A DNA stretch of 64,000 nt, taken from positions 62,001 to 126,000 of the forward strand of contig NZ_JAGQDF010000013.1 in assembly GCF_018069875.1 (NCBI RefSeq), written 5' to 3'. Below the pieces are notes generated by a model. The model had not been told where the DNA came from and made no database searches. It saw only the letters and a program-made list of their open reading frames with translations. This stretch comes from Ideonella alba (lineage in GTDB: Bacteria > Pseudomonadota > Gammaproteobacteria > Burkholderiales > Burkholderiaceae_C). Of this stretch, positions 55,729-64,000 are shown in pieces; positions within the stretch are counted from its first letter, which is position 1, and every line of letters begins with the position of its first letter. The translations under genes and the position numbers were made by a program.

Positions 55729-57519
55729 TCAGTCGATCAGGGCCAGCGCGGTGGGGGCGTCGGCGGCGGTGGTGGCGAGTTCCTCGAACTCATGGATGGC
55801 GTTGATCTCGGTGCCCATCGCGATGTTGGTGACCTGCTCCAGCAGCACCTCCACTACCACCGGCACCTGGTACTCGCTCATCCAGGCCTCGGCCTGGGCG
55901 ATGGCCGGGGCGAAGTCCTCGGGGCGCTCCACGCGGATCGCCTTGCAGCCCAGGCCTTCCACCACCTTGATGTGGTCCACGCCGTAGCGGCGCGCGTTCT
56001 GCCCGGGCGGGGTGTTGATGTTGTCGAAGCCCAGCTGCACGCAGTAGTCCATGTTGAAGCCGCGCTGCGCCTGGCGGATCAGACCGAGGTAGCTGTTGTT
56101 CAGCACCAGGTGCAGGTAGGGCAGCTTGAACTGCGCGCCCACGGCCAGCTCTTCCAGCATGAACTGGAAGTCGTAGTCGCCCGACAGCGCCACGATGCGC
56201 CGCCCCGGATCGGCCGCACGCACCCCCAGCGCGGCGGGCACGGTCCAGCCCAGCGGGCCGGCCTGGCCGCAGTTGATCCAGTGGCGCGGGTGGTAGACGT
56301 GCAGGAACTGCGCGCCGGCGATCTGGCTCAGGCCGATGGTGCTGACGTAGGTGGTGTCGCGGCCGAAGGCGCGGTTCATGCACTGGTAGACGCGTTGCGG
56401 CTTCATCGGCACCTGGTCGAACTGTGTCTTGCGCTGCTGGCCCAGGTCGCGCTTGCGCGCGGCGCAGTCGGCGGCCCAGGCGCGGCGGTCCTTCAGCGTG
56501 CCGGCGGCTTGCATCTCGCGCGCCACCTCGACGAACAGTTCCAGCGCTGCGCGGGCATCGCTGACGATGCCGTAGTCGGGCGCGAAGACACGGCCGATCT
56601 GGGTGGGCTCGATGTCCACATGGATGAAGCGCCGGCCGCGGCAGTAGACCTCGGGCGAGCCGGTGTGGCGGTTGGCCCAGCGGTTGCCGATGCCCAGTAC
56701 GAAGTCGCTGGCCAGCAGCGTGGCGTTGCCGTAGCGGTGCTGGGTCTGCAGGCCGGCCATGCCGGCCATCAGCGGGTGGTCGTCGGGGATCGCGCCCCAG
56801 CCCATCAGCGTGGGGATCACCGGGATGCCGGTCAGCTCGGCGAACGCCACCAGCAGCGCGCTGGCGTCGGCATTGATGATGCCGCCGCCGGCCACGATCA
56901 GCGGTCGCTCGGCGGTCTGCAGCATCGCCAGCGCGTGGGCGATCTGGGCGCGGGTGGCGGCGGGCTTGTAGACGGGCAGCGGGGCGTAGGTGTCGATGTC
57001 GAACTCGATCTCGGCGGTCTGCACATCGGCCGGCAGGTCGATCAGCACCGGGCCCGGGCGGCCCGAGCGCATCAGGTGGAAGGCCTGCTGGAAGGCGCGC
57101 GGCACCTGGGCCGGCTCCATGACCGTGGTGGCCCACTTGGTGACCGGGGCGGCGATGCGGGCGATGTCCACCGCCTGGAAGTCTTCCTTGTGCATCCGGG
57201 CGCGCGGCGCCTGGCCGGTGATGCACAGGATGGGGATGGAGTCGGCCTGGGCCGAATACAGGCCGGTGATCATGTCGGTGCCGGCCGGGCCCGAGGTGCC
57301 GATGCACACGCCGATGTTGCCGGCCTTGGCGCGGGTGTAGCCCTCGGCCATGTGCGAGGCGCCCTCGACATGGCGGGCCAGGATGTGGCCGATGGTCTGC
57401 CGCTCGCGCAGCTGGGCGTACAAGGGGTTGATGGCCGCGCCGGGGACGCCGAAGGCCTGGGTCACGCCTTCCTTTTCCATCACCAGCACGGCGGCCATGG
57501 CCGCGGTCATCTTGGGCAT
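55729..57519 (-). CDS. gcl: glyoxylate carboligase
   Basis: A 596-residue ThDP- and FAD-containing enzyme that joins two glyoxylates to tartronate semialdehyde with loss of CO2. As in E. coli Gcl, the otherwise conserved cofactor glutamate is replaced by V51 ([14 protein letters not shown]), which separates it from the ThDP lyase at 37071. Further signatures are [35 protein letters not shown] and the ThDP motif SGDYDF...NNSYLG. First gene of a four-gene operon, divergent from a LysR gene. Confidence 0.96.
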   Translation of the reverse strand: MPKMTAAMAAVLVMEKEGVTQAFGVPGAAINPLYAQLRERQTIGHILARHVEGASHMAEGYTRAKAGNIGVCIGTSGPAGTDMITGLYSAQADSIPILCITGQAPRARMHKEDFQAVDIARIAAPVTKWATTVMEPAQVPRAFQQAFHLMRSGRPGPVLIDLPADVQTAEIEFDIDTYAPLPVYKPAATRAQIAHALAMLQTAERPLIVAGGGIINADASALLVAFAELTGIPVIPTLMGWGAIPDDHPLMAGMAGLQTQHRYGNATLLASDFVLGIGNRWANRHTGSPEVYCRGRRFIHVDIEPTQIGRVFAPDYGIVSDARAALELFVEVAREMQAAGTLKDRRAWAADCAARKRDLGQQRKTQFDQVPMKPQRVYQCMNRAFGRDTTYVSTIGLSQIAGAQFLHVYHPRHWINCGQAGPLGWTVPAALGVRAADPGRRIVALSGDYDFQFMLEELAVGAQFKLPYLHLVLNNSYLGLIRQAQRGFNMDYCVQLGFDNINTPPGQNARRYGVDHIKVVEGLGCKAIRVERPEDFAPAIAQAEAWMSEYQVPVVVEVLLEQVTNIAMGTEINAIHEFEELATTAADAPTALALID

Positions 57520-57598
57520 CGCGTGTCTCCTGTAGGGGTTGGGGCGGATGCTCGGGCGTGACGGCGGTGCTGTGAACCGCAGTCCGTCGATAAGTCCT

Positions 57599-57613
57599 AT
57601 TCTGCGCAGGAAT
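57599..57613. promoter_or_regulatory. LysR-type operator candidate between gcl and lysR
   Basis: ATTCTGCGCAGGAAT is an interrupted palindrome of the T-N11-A kind (T57600 to A57612), in the 119-base gap between the divergent gcl and LysR genes. It is 26 bases before the LysR ATG, a usual place for autoregulation by LTTRs. Confidence 0.6.
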
Positions 57614-57638
57614 GGCTGGTGGCCCTAGGATCGGCGCC

Positions 57639-58544
57639 ATGGACCGCATCGCGCGCGTGCAACTCTTCATCCGGGTCGTCGAGACCGGCAGCTTCAGCAA
57701 GGCCGCTGCCGAGCTGGGCGTGACCCAGCCCACCGCCACCAAGGCGGTGGCGGCGATCGAGCAGCACCTGGGCGCGCGGCTGCTGCACCGCTCTACGCGT
57801 GGCGTGGCGCCCACCGAGATCGGCCAGCGCTACTACGAGCAGTGCAAGCGCATCGCCGAGGCACTGGACGAGGCCGACAACCTGGCCGCGCTGCAGCAGG
57901 GCCGGCTGGCGGGCCAGCTGCGGGTGAGCAGCTCGGTGGCCTTTGGCCGGCGGGTGCTGGTGCCACTGGCGCTGCGCTACATGCAGGCCCACCCCGAGGT
58001 GGTGCTGGACCTGAGCTTCGAGGACCGCTACGTCAACCTGGTCGAGCAGGGCGTGGACGTGGCGATCCGCATGGGCCGGCTGGCCGATTCGTCACTGGGC
58101 GCGCGCTTCCTGGGCCGCAACCCCTGGCTGCTGGTGGCGGCGCCTGGCTACCTGGCTGCCCATGGCGCGCCGGCCGATGCGGCCGAACTGGTCACCCACG
58201 CCTGCCTGGTCTATTCCAGCGTGCAGGGCGACGACCGCTGGACGCTGCGCCCACCCGGCGGCGTGGAGCTGTCGGTGCCGGTGCGCGGGCCGCTGCGCTC
58301 GAACAACCTGAGCGCGGTGCTGGGCGCCTGCTGCGCCGGCCTGGGCCTGGCCGCGCTGCCGCTGTACGTGGCGCGCCATGCGCTGGAGGACGGCCGCCTG
58401 CAGCCGGTGCTGGCCGACCACGCGCTGCCGGCGCAGGACATCCACGCGGTGTTCCCGTCACCCCGGCTGGTGCCGGCCAAGGTGACGCACTTCATCGAGT
58501 TCCTGCGCAGCGCGATGGCGGCGGATGGCTGGCCGCAGGCCTGA
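57639..58544 (+). CDS. LysR family regulator of the gcl operon
   Basis: A 301-residue LTTR of the CrgA/DmlR-like type. HTH: MDRIARVQLFIRVVETGSFSKAAAELGVTQPTATKAVAAIEQHLGARLLHRS; effector domain from LAGQLRVSSSVAFGRRVL; YVNLVEQGVDVAIRMG and GLGLAALPLYVA are common in this branch. Start ATG 57639 is chosen over 57612. Divergent position next to gcl makes it the likely activator of glyoxylate use, its ligand possibly glyoxylate or a related acid. Confidence 0.93.
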   Translation: MDRIARVQLFIRVVETGSFSKAAAELGVTQPTATKAVAAIEQHLGARLLHRSTRGVAPTEIGQRYYEQCKRIAEALDEADNLAALQQGRLAGQLRVSSSVAFGRRVLVPLALRYMQAHPEVVLDLSFEDRYVNLVEQGVDVAIRMGRLADSSLGARFLGRNPWLLVAAPGYLAAHGAPADAAELVTHACLVYSSVQGDDRWTLRPPGGVELSVPVRGPLRSNNLSAVLGACCAGLGLAALPLYVARHALEDGRLQPVLADHALPAQDIHAVFPSPRLVPAKVTHFIEFLRSAMAADGWPQA

Positions 58545-58566
58545 GCGGCCGGGCGGCCAGCGGGGC

Positions 58567-60072
58567 TCAGTGGGCGTCGAAGCTCTTCGACGCTTCGACC
58601 GAGGCCGCGGTATCTGCGCCCCGGCTGCCATTGAAGAACAGGTTCAGCAGCACCGCGGTCAGGGCCGCCAGCAGGATGCCCGACTCCAGCAGCGGGTGCA
58701 GCTGGTGCGGCATCTGCTGCGTCCAGCGCGGTGCCACCAGCGGCACCAGGCCCATGCCCACCGAGATGGCGACGATGTAGAGGTTGTGGCGGTTGCCGGC
58801 AAAGTCCACGCGGCCGAGGATGCGGATGCCAGTGGCGGCCACCATGCCGAACATCACCAGGCCGGCGCCGCCCAGCACGAACTGCGGCACCGATTCGACC
58901 AGCGCCGCCATCTTGGGCAGCAGGCCCAGCACGATCATGATCACACCGGCGGCCACGCACACATAGCGGCTGCGCACGCCGGTCACGCCCACCAGGCCCA
59001 CGTTCTGCGAGAAGCTGGTGTAGGGGAAGGTGTTGAACAGGCCGCCGATCAGCGTGCCCAGGCCGTCGGTGCGCAGGCCGGCGGTGAGCTCGGCCTGGCT
59101 GACGCGCTTGCCGGTGATGTCGGACAGCGCCAGGAACATGCCGGTGGACTCGATCATCACGACGATCATCACCAGCGTCATCGTGCCGATCATCAACGGG
59201 TCGAAGCTGGGCATGCCGAAGGCGAAGGGCGTGACCACATCCACCCAGGCGGCCTTGGCCACCTTGTCGAAATTCATCTTGCCCAGCGCCACCGCCAGCA
59301 CGCTGCCGGCGACGATGCCCAGCAGCACCGCGATGTTGGCGACGAAGCCGCGGCCGTACTTCACCAGCAGCAGCACCACGGCCAGCACGAAGCCGGCGAT
59401 CGCCAGGTTGTCGAGCGCACCGTAGCCGGGGTTGTTGACCATGGGCACCGGGCCCAGCTTCAGCGCGGGTGCCGAGGCGCCTGGGGCGGCCGACGCGGCC
59501 GCCGCCTCAGCCGTGGCCTTGGCGCCATCGACCATGGCCACCAGCTTGGGCACGTCCACGTTCTGCGCCAGGTTGGCCGGGCCGCCCAGCGCCCAACCCA
59601 CGCCCACCCGCATCAGGCTGATGCCGATGACCGCGATGATGGTGCCGGTGACCACCGGCGGGAAGTAGCGCAGCAGGCGGCCCATCACCGGCGCCAGCAG
59701 CATGGCGATCACACCGGCGCCGATGATGGCGCCGAAGATCGCGCGGGCGCCGTCCGGGCCGGGCATGGCGTTGGCCATGGCCACCATCGGGCCCACCGCG
59801 GCGAAGGTCACGCCCATCATCACCGGCAGCTTGATGCCGAACCAGCGCGTGAAGCCCAGTGACTGGATCAGCGTGACCAGGCCGCAGCAGAACAGGTCGG
59901 CCGAGATCAGCAGCGCCACCTGCTCGGGGCTGAGCTTGAGCGCCCGGCCGACGATCAGCGGCACCGCGATCGCGCCGGCGTACATCACCAGCACATGCTG
60001 CAGGCCCAGCGCGGCCAGGCGGCCAGCAGGCAGTTTCTCGTCCACCGGGTGGACCGTGGATGCGGTTGTCAT
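58567..60072 (-). CDS. NCS2 family purine permease with Ala-rich loop insertion
   Basis: A 501-residue nucleobase:cation symporter-2 with 14 helices expected. Family markers: LGLQHVLVMYAGAIAVPLIVG at the N-terminus, VMMGVTFAAVGP, IESTGMFLALSDITGKR (helix 8 with the proton-linked Glu) and SQNVGLVGVTGVRSRYV (helix 10 motif). Residues about 184-206 carry an Ala/Pro-rich loop (GAKATAEAAAASAAPGASAP) not usual for the family. Neighbouring urate genes make urate or xanthine the probable substrate. It is co-oriented with puuD, which lies upstream. Confidence 0.93.
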   Translation of the reverse strand: MTTASTVHPVDEKLPAGRLAALGLQHVLVMYAGAIAVPLIVGRALKLSPEQVALLISADLFCCGLVTLIQSLGFTRWFGIKLPVMMGVTFAAVGPMVAMANAMPGPDGARAIFGAIIGAGVIAMLLAPVMGRLLRYFPPVVTGTIIAVIGISLMRVGVGWALGGPANLAQNVDVPKLVAMVDGAKATAEAAAASAAPGASAPALKLGPVPMVNNPGYGALDNLAIAGFVLAVVLLLVKYGRGFVANIAVLLGIVAGSVLAVALGKMNFDKVAKAAWVDVVTPFAFGMPSFDPLMIGTMTLVMIVVMIESTGMFLALSDITGKRVSQAELTAGLRTDGLGTLIGGLFNTFPYTSFSQNVGLVGVTGVRSRYVCVAAGVIMIVLGLLPKMAALVESVPQFVLGGAGLVMFGMVAATGIRILGRVDFAGNRHNLYIVAISVGMGLVPLVAPRWTQQMPHQLHPLLESGILLAALTAVLLNLFFNGSRGADTAASVEASKSFDAH

Positions 60073-60150
60073 GGATGTCTCCTCGTCTTGTCGTTCAGCA
60101 GCCAGCAGACCCCGTCAAGAGATTGGCGCGGATCCGGCTTCGCCGGTCCG

Positions 60151-60175
60151 CTGCCAAAGCCCCCTCGGGGGGCAG
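60151..60175. terminator. hairpin in the puuD to permease gap
   Basis: CTGCCAAAGCCCCCTCGGGGGGCAG folds with GCCCCC (60159-60164) against GGGGGC (60168-60173) plus outer CTGCC/GGCAG pairing. A second small stem CCGGC-TTC-GCCGG lies just before it. The whole 126-base gap holds no gene. Sequences like this recur between genes in Burkholderiales, from memory, so it may be a dispersed intergenic element. Confidence 0.5.
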
Positions 60176-60198
60176 CGACCGGCAGGGAGCGTGGGGGT

Positions 60199-61407
60199 CT
60201 AGGGTTTTGCGCCGGATTCGAACCAGCGCGCGATGAGCGCGCGTTCGTCTTCGGTGATGCCGGTGGCGTTGTTCAGCGGCATCAGGCGCTGCACCACGGC
60301 CTGCTGGTAGACCTGCGGCGCGTGCTTCACGATCAGCTCGGCGCTGTGCAGCATCACGCCCTTGTTGTTGACCTGCTCGTTGTGGCACATCACGCAGCGC
60401 TGCTGCGCGATGGTCTGCACGGCGGCCAGCGTGGGCGCCGGGGCGTCGGCCCGCGGCGGTGGGGCGTTCAGGCGGTCCCAGGGCGCGGCCAGGGCCACCG
60501 CCGCCAGCAGCGGCAGCACGCCGGCCACGGCCCAGGGCCAGGGGTCGGGCAGGCCCTTGACGTGGGTCTTGTGGCGGGCCACGAAGAAGTGCCGGATCAG
60601 CGCCCCGCCCAGCATGATCAGCACCAGGATCACCCAGTTCCAGCGGTGGCTGTAGAGCATGCCGTAGTGGTTGCTCAGCATGGCCGCCAGCACCGGCAGC
60701 GTGAAGTAGGTGTTGTGCACGCTGCGCTGCTTGCCGCGCTTGCCGTGGATCGGATCGGACGGCTGGCCGGCGGTCATCGCCGCGACGATCTTGCGCTGGC
60801 CCGGGATGATCCAGAAGAACACGTTGGCGCTCATCGACGTGGCCATCATCGCGCCCACCAGAAGGAAGGCAGCGCGGCCCGCGAACAGCTGGCAGGCCAG
60901 CCAGGCGGCGAAGACCACCAGCACGGTGATCAGCACGCCCACCTTGGTGTCGGCCTCGGGGCCGGCGCCCAGCGTGCGGCAGATGCCGTCATAGACCAGC
61001 CAGAACACCACCAGGAAGCCCAGCGCCGCGGCGATCGCGCCCAGTGGCGTCCAGGCGTAGACGCTCTGGTCGATCAGGAAGGTGCTGGCGTTGAACAGGT
61101 ACAGCACCGTGAACAGCGCAAAGCCCGACAGCCAGGTGGAGTAGCTTTCCCAGTAGAACCAGTGCAGCTCGGTGTGGATCTTCTTGGGCGCCACCATGTA
61201 CTTCTGCGGGTTGTAGAAACCCCCGCCGTGCACCGCCCACAGCGCACCATCCACGCCCTTTTCCAGCAGGTCGGGCGACTTGGGCCGGATCAGGTGGTTG
61301 TCCAGCCAGACGAAGTAGAACGAGGAGCCCACCCACGCGATCGCGGTGATCACGTGCAGCCAGCGCAGCAGCAGGTTGGCCCAGTCGAGGAGATACGCTT
61401 CCATCAT
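60199..61407 (-). CDS. puuD: urate hydroxylase PuuD with C-terminal cytochrome c domain
   Basis: A 402-residue membrane-bound urate hydroxylase that makes 5-hydroxyisourate and passes electrons to the respiratory chain instead of releasing peroxide. Eight or so helices (LLDWANLLLRWLHVITAIAWVGSSFYFVWLDNHL first) with conserved His, then a periplasmic cytochrome c domain with heme motif C338-VMC341-H342 and the probable axial Met in RLMPLNNATGI. Start MM at 61407/61404. A GTGTATACAC palindrome lies 137 bases upstream. It feeds UraH, encoded at 62630. Confidence 0.95.
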   Translation of the reverse strand: MMEAYLLDWANLLLRWLHVITAIAWVGSSFYFVWLDNHLIRPKSPDLLEKGVDGALWAVHGGGFYNPQKYMVAPKKIHTELHWFYWESYSTWLSGFALFTVLYLFNASTFLIDQSVYAWTPLGAIAAALGFLVVFWLVYDGICRTLGAGPEADTKVGVLITVLVVFAAWLACQLFAGRAAFLLVGAMMATSMSANVFFWIIPGQRKIVAAMTAGQPSDPIHGKRGKQRSVHNTYFTLPVLAAMLSNHYGMLYSHRWNWVILVLIMLGGALIRHFFVARHKTHVKGLPDPWPWAVAGVLPLLAAVALAAPWDRLNAPPPRADAPAPTLAAVQTIAQQRCVMCHNEQVNNKGVMLHSAELIVKHAPQVYQQAVVQRLMPLNNATGITEDERALIARWFESGAKP

Positions 61408-61541
61408 GCCCTCTAGCGTTCGGCCGGCCGGGACGCCGGGGGGCGACGCTGGCCGGTCCTCACCACGGCGGGCTCTGTGAGGGAGTGACGTCGCAACCGC
61501 GCCCCGGGCAGGGCGACGCGGGCTCCGCGGCGACGTGGGTC

Positions 61542-61565
61542 AAAGTGTATACACATTCGTACACG
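61542..61565. promoter_or_regulatory. second GTGTATACAC operator copy, puuD side
   Basis: AAAGTGTATACACATTCG followed by TACAC. The core palindrome is 61545-61554. The same AAAGTGTATACAC and TTCG-x-ACAC layout is found at 63024-63049 before the GntR gene. It lies in the gap 61408-61598 between puuD and the Bug gene, both on the minus strand, and would act on puuD transcription. Confidence 0.75.
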
Positions 61566-61598
61566 ATCGTCCAGCGGGACGACCCGGATGTGCGTGCC

Positions 61599-62564
61599 TC
61601 AGGGCGCCAGGTCAGCCGCCTTGATGGCCGGGGCCCAGTCGGCCACCTGCTTGGCGACGAAGGCGCCGAAGGCGGCGCCGGTCATGCGCGAGGGGGTGAT
61701 GCCCAGCTCGCCGAAGCGCTTGAGGATGGCGGGGTCGGACTCGATGTCTGCAAGCGCCTTGGTCAGCCGATCGACCACCTCCTTGGGCAGGCCGGCCGGG
61801 CCGGAGACGCCGAAGTAGTTCTCGGCCACCAGCTGCGGCAGGCCCAGCTCGGTGACGCTGGGCACCTCGGGCAGCAGCGGCGAGCGGCCCGGCGTGGTCA
61901 CGGCCAGCGCGCGGATCTGACCGCTCTTGACCATGGGCACGAAGGCGGTGATGACGTCGATGCCCAGTGGGATCGTGCCGGCGATCAGGTCGGTGGTCAT
62001 GGGCGCACCGCCGCGGTAGGGCACGTGCGTCATCTGCAGCTTCATCGCGTCCTTGGTCATCTCGCCGACGATGTGGCCGATCGAGCCCGGCCCGCCGCTG
62101 CCGAAGACGAAGCCTGGGGCGGCCGCCGCCTTGGGCAGGTCCTTCAGGCTGGCCGGGCCGGTCTTGGGGTTCGCCATGATCAGCACCGGCGCCACGCCCA
62201 GCATCGCCACATGGGTGAACTGCTTGACCGGGTCGTAGGGCGGCTTGGGCACGGTGTACGGGCCGATCGAGGTGGGCGTGGAGTTCGACAGCATCAGCGT
62301 GTAGCCATCGGGTGCGGAGCGCACCACGTCGAGGCCCCCGATCGTGCCGCCGGCACCGGGCTTGTTGTCCACCACCACCGGCTGGCCCAGCGCCTTGGCC
62401 AGCGGGTCGGCGATGGTGCGGGCGACGATGTCGCTGGCGCCGCCGGCGGCAAAGGTCACCACCAGGCGGATGGGCTTGTCGGGCCAGGCGGCCCGGGCGG
62501 GCAGTGCGGCCAGGCTGGCGGCCAGCGCCAGGCAGGACAGGGCAAGGCGGCGGGACAGGCGCAT
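61599..62564 (-). CDS. Bug family tripartite tricarboxylate transporter binding protein
   Basis: A 321-residue periplasmic solute receptor of the Bug/TctC family. Signal peptide MRLSRRLALSCLALAASLAALPARA, then WPDKPIRLVVTFAAGGASDIVAR, LGQPVVVDNKPGAGGTIG and PDGYTLMLSNS, all family hallmarks. Residues VFGSGGPGSIGHI and YRGGAPMTTDLIAG line the binding pocket. Bug proteins are abundant in Burkholderiales and often lack linked membrane genes, as here. Set in a purine operon, it may bind a purine-related or dicarboxylic acid. Start ATG 62564. Confidence 0.93.
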   Translation of the reverse strand: MRLSRRLALSCLALAASLAALPARAAWPDKPIRLVVTFAAGGASDIVARTIADPLAKALGQPVVVDNKPGAGGTIGGLDVVRSAPDGYTLMLSNSTPTSIGPYTVPKPPYDPVKQFTHVAMLGVAPVLIMANPKTGPASLKDLPKAAAAPGFVFGSGGPGSIGHIVGEMTKDAMKLQMTHVPYRGGAPMTTDLIAGTIPLGIDVITAFVPMVKSGQIRALAVTTPGRSPLLPEVPSVTELGLPQLVAENYFGVSGPAGLPKEVVDRLTKALADIESDPAILKRFGELGITPSRMTGAAFGAFVAKQVADWAPAIKAADLAP

Positions 62565-62629
62565 GGCAGCAACTCCGGCAGGGTGAGGGTGTGCGGGCGC
62601 GTGCAAGTGCCGTGCCCGGCGTGGCGGCT

Positions 62630-62983
62630 TCAGGAGCCGCGGTAGGTGGAATACGACCAGGGGCTGACCAGCAGCGGCACGTGGTAGTGCGCGGCGATGT
62701 CGGCGATGCCGAAGTCCAGCGGCACCTCGTCCAGGAAGGGCGGGTCGGGCAGGTCCACGCCGCGGGACTTGAAGTACGCGGCCACCGAGAACACCAGCCG
62801 GTAGCGGCCGATCTGCATGTCCAGGCCGGCCAGCAGCGGGCCCCCGTCGGCCCGGCCGTCGTCGTTCAGGGTCAGGCTGCGGATCACCTGGCTGCCACCG
62901 GGCAGCAGGCGCTCCAGGCGCACCGCCATGCCGGCGGCGGGGCAGCCGTTCATCGTGTCGAGCACGTGGGTGCTGAGTCCCAT
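62630..62983 (-). CDS. uraH: 5-hydroxyisourate hydrolase
   Basis: A 117-residue transthyretin-like enzyme that opens 5-hydroxyisourate to OHCU after PuuD. It starts MGLSTHVLDTMNGCPAAGM with the catalytic His at residue 6, contains RYRLVFSVAAYF with the Arg, and HYHVPLLVSPWSYSTYRGS with the second His pair and the diagnostic C-terminal YRGS tetrapeptide. ATG 62983 is preferred to the longer frame to 63022, which would run into the operator. Divergent from the GntR gene. Confidence 0.96.
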   Translation of the reverse strand: MGLSTHVLDTMNGCPAAGMAVRLERLLPGGSQVIRSLTLNDDGRADGGPLLAGLDMQIGRYRLVFSVAAYFKSRGVDLPDPPFLDEVPLDFGIADIAAHYHVPLLVSPWSYSTYRGS

Positions 62984-63023
62984 GGGAGGTGTCCTTTCGG
63001 TGGCGTGGCTTGCGGAATGCATA

Positions 63024-63049
63024 AAAGTGTATACACTTTCGAATACACG
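63024..63049. promoter_or_regulatory. GTGTATACAC operator between uraH and gntR
   Basis: AAAGTGTATACACTTTCG followed by AATACACG. The core GTGTATACAC (63027-63036) is a perfect palindrome, and the second half-site AATACAC follows a 5-base spacer. It stands 11 bases before the GntR ATG and 41 before the uraH ATG, so it can control both. Confidence 0.8.
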
Positions 63050-63059
63050 TCAACCGATC

Positions 63060-63806
63060 ATGACCCGCAGCGCCACCACCACCACCCGCACAGCACGCAA
63101 GCCGCGTGCCGCCGTGGCCGAGGCGGCCGCAGAGGCACAGGTCATGGGCAGCACCGCGCGCATCGTCGAGTCGATCACCACCGCCATCGTCGAGCGCCGG
63201 CTGATGCCCGGCACCAAGCTGGCCGAGCAGAAGCTGGCCGACATCTTCCAGGTCTCGCGCACGCTGGTGCGCCAGGCGCTGAACCAGCTCAGCCGCGACC
63301 GCCTGGTGACGCTGGAGCCGGCGCGCGGCGCCTTCGTGGCCATGCCCAGCCCGGAAGAAGCGCGCCAGGTCTTCGAGGTGCGCTCGATGATCGAGTCGGC
63401 GATGGCGCGCCAGCTGTGCGCGCGCATCACCGACGCCCAGGTCACCGAACTGCGCCGCCACCTGAAGGCCGAGCGCGAGGCGGTGGCCCGCACCGACGTG
63501 CCCGGCCGCACCCGGCTGCTGGCCGACTTCCATGTGCTGCTGGCGCGGATGATGGGCAACGAGGTGCTGGCGCAGCTGCTGGAAGAACTGCTGCGGCGCT
63601 CCTCGCTGATCTCGCTGATGTACCAGTCGGCGCATTCGGCCGAGGCCTCGCAGGCCGAGCACGAGGCCATCGTCGACGCGCTGGCCCGCCGCGACAGCCG
63701 TGCGGTGGTGCGCCTGATGGAACACCACCTGCGCAGCGTCGAGACCAACCTGAGCATGCATCCACGCGCGCCGGACCTGGCGGCGGTGCTGTCCACCGAG
63801 ACCTGA
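63060..63806 (+). CDS. GntR family regulator of purine catabolism
   Basis: A 248-residue FadR-type regulator. After a Thr/Arg/Ala-rich N-terminus, the HTH runs IVESITTAIVERRLMPGTKLAEQKLADIFQVSRTLVRQALNQLSRDRLV (about 35-83), then the FCD effector domain (ARQVFEVRSMIESAMARQL, LADFHVLLARMMGNEVL, AEHEAIVDALARRDSRAVVRLMEHHL). It lies between uraH and puuE, one base before the puuE start, and a palindromic operator precedes it. Likely ligand is a purine breakdown product. Confidence 0.92.
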   Translation: MTRSATTTTRTARKPRAAVAEAAAEAQVMGSTARIVESITTAIVERRLMPGTKLAEQKLADIFQVSRTLVRQALNQLSRDRLVTLEPARGAFVAMPSPEEARQVFEVRSMIESAMARQLCARITDAQVTELRRHLKAEREAVARTDVPGRTRLLADFHVLLARMMGNEVLAQLLEELLRRSSLISLMYQSAHSAEASQAEHEAIVDALARRDSRAVVRLMEHHLRSVETNLSMHPRAPDLAAVLSTET

Positions 63807-63807
63807 G

Positions 63808-64000
63808 ATGACCCCACGCTATCCCCGCGACCTGAAGGGCTACGGGCGCGACGTCCCCCACGCCCGCTGGCCCGGCAACGCCCGCATCGCGGTGCAGTTC
63901 GTGCTGAACTACGAGGAGGGCGGCGAGAACTCGGTGCTGCACGGCGACGCCGGCTCCGAGCAGTTCCTCTCCGAAATGTTCAACCCCGCCAGCTACCCGG
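63808..64000 (+). CDS. puuE: allantoinase PuuE, 3' end outside window
   Basis: The first 64 residues of a polysaccharide-deacetylase-type allantoinase, which hydrolyses allantoin to allantoate. Visible sequence reads RDLKGYGRDVPHARWPGN, then ARIAVQFVLNYEEGGENSVL and HGDAGSEQFLSEMF, which match the PuuE N-terminus. Start ATG 63808 lies one base past the GntR stop. The gene runs off the right edge, so the rest, including the metal-binding His/Asp residues, cannot be seen. Confidence 0.93.
   Translation, partial: MTPRYPRDLKGYGRDVPHARWPGNARIAVQFVLNYEEGGENSVLHGDAGSEQFLSEMFNPASYP

Noticed and set aside
1-64000. tRNA, rRNA, riboswitch or CRISPR features
   Set aside because: None recognised by reading; no cloverleaf with CCA-type end, rRNA segment or regular spaced repeats was seen. 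Weak structures could be missed without a search tool.

Overview
The window is about 70 % GC and densely coded, with genes on both strands, many start/stop overlaps, and gene families typical of Burkholderiales (Betaproteobacteria): the rpe-apaG-recombinase-mltA block, Bug-type binding proteins, a PuuD urate hydroxylase and TRAP transporters. The Rubrivivax/Ideonella/Aquincola/Leptothrix area is the most likely source, but this is judged from gene content and composition only. I saw no rRNA, tRNA, CRISPR array or insertion sequence.

Layout. 1-13 kb is housekeeping: pyrE (cut by the left edge), a PACE efflux pump, acetyltransferases, a hotdog dehydratase, MarR, rpe, apaG, a Gcr-type recombinase, mltA, an AEC transporter, an RlmN-like radical SAM enzyme and a gamma carbonic anhydrase. 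13-21 kb holds small exported proteins, including a tandem pair of lysine/alanine-rich ones, plus OsmC, LysR, a haloacid dehalogenase and Tag. 20.7-22.3 kb is an ECF sigma factor locus with two mirror-image promoters. 23.7-27.4 kb is a cluster of three tail-collar (microcystin-dependent-like) proteins with a GNAT, a DUF6916 protein and a secreted beta-propeller. 27.5-31.6 kb is a TRAP transporter whose large permease carries an EPPG repeat insertion.

31.7-34.3 kb is a clearly lower-GC island holding a two-gene cassette, a DUF262 protein followed by a HEPN-motif protein. This is the best candidate for a poorly described defence or toxin-antitoxin-like system. 34.3-51.2 kb is dominated by a catabolic regulon. 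A GntR regulator, an acyl-CoA ligase, a ThDP lyase/ACAD/SDR/kinase operon and a Rieske/PQQ-dehydrogenase/AldA operon 10 kb away all share a CTGAATTCAG-centred palindrome. The enzymes suggest that a hydroxylated alcohol or diol is oxidised to a hydroxy acid, activated to its CoA ester, and then cleaved or dephospho-eliminated. Inside this stretch lie an AEC transporter, a hydrolase and a cyanide-insensitive bd-type oxidase with its GbsR-like regulator.

51.2-52.7 kb has a pseudouridine synthase flanked by two diverged copies of a noncoding element rich in TTGTCCACA (DnaA-box-like) motifs. 52.7-64 kb is purine and glyoxylate catabolism. Glycerate kinase, tartronate semialdehyde reductase, hydroxypyruvate isomerase and glyoxylate carboligase are followed by a LysR regulator, an NCS2 purine permease, PuuD urate hydroxylase, a Bug protein, 5-hydroxyisourate hydrolase, a GntR regulator and the start of allantoinase puuE. 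A second palindrome, GTGTATACAC, marks the likely operators of that GntR protein. Together these genes would carry urate through allantoin to glyoxylate and then glycerate 2-phosphate.
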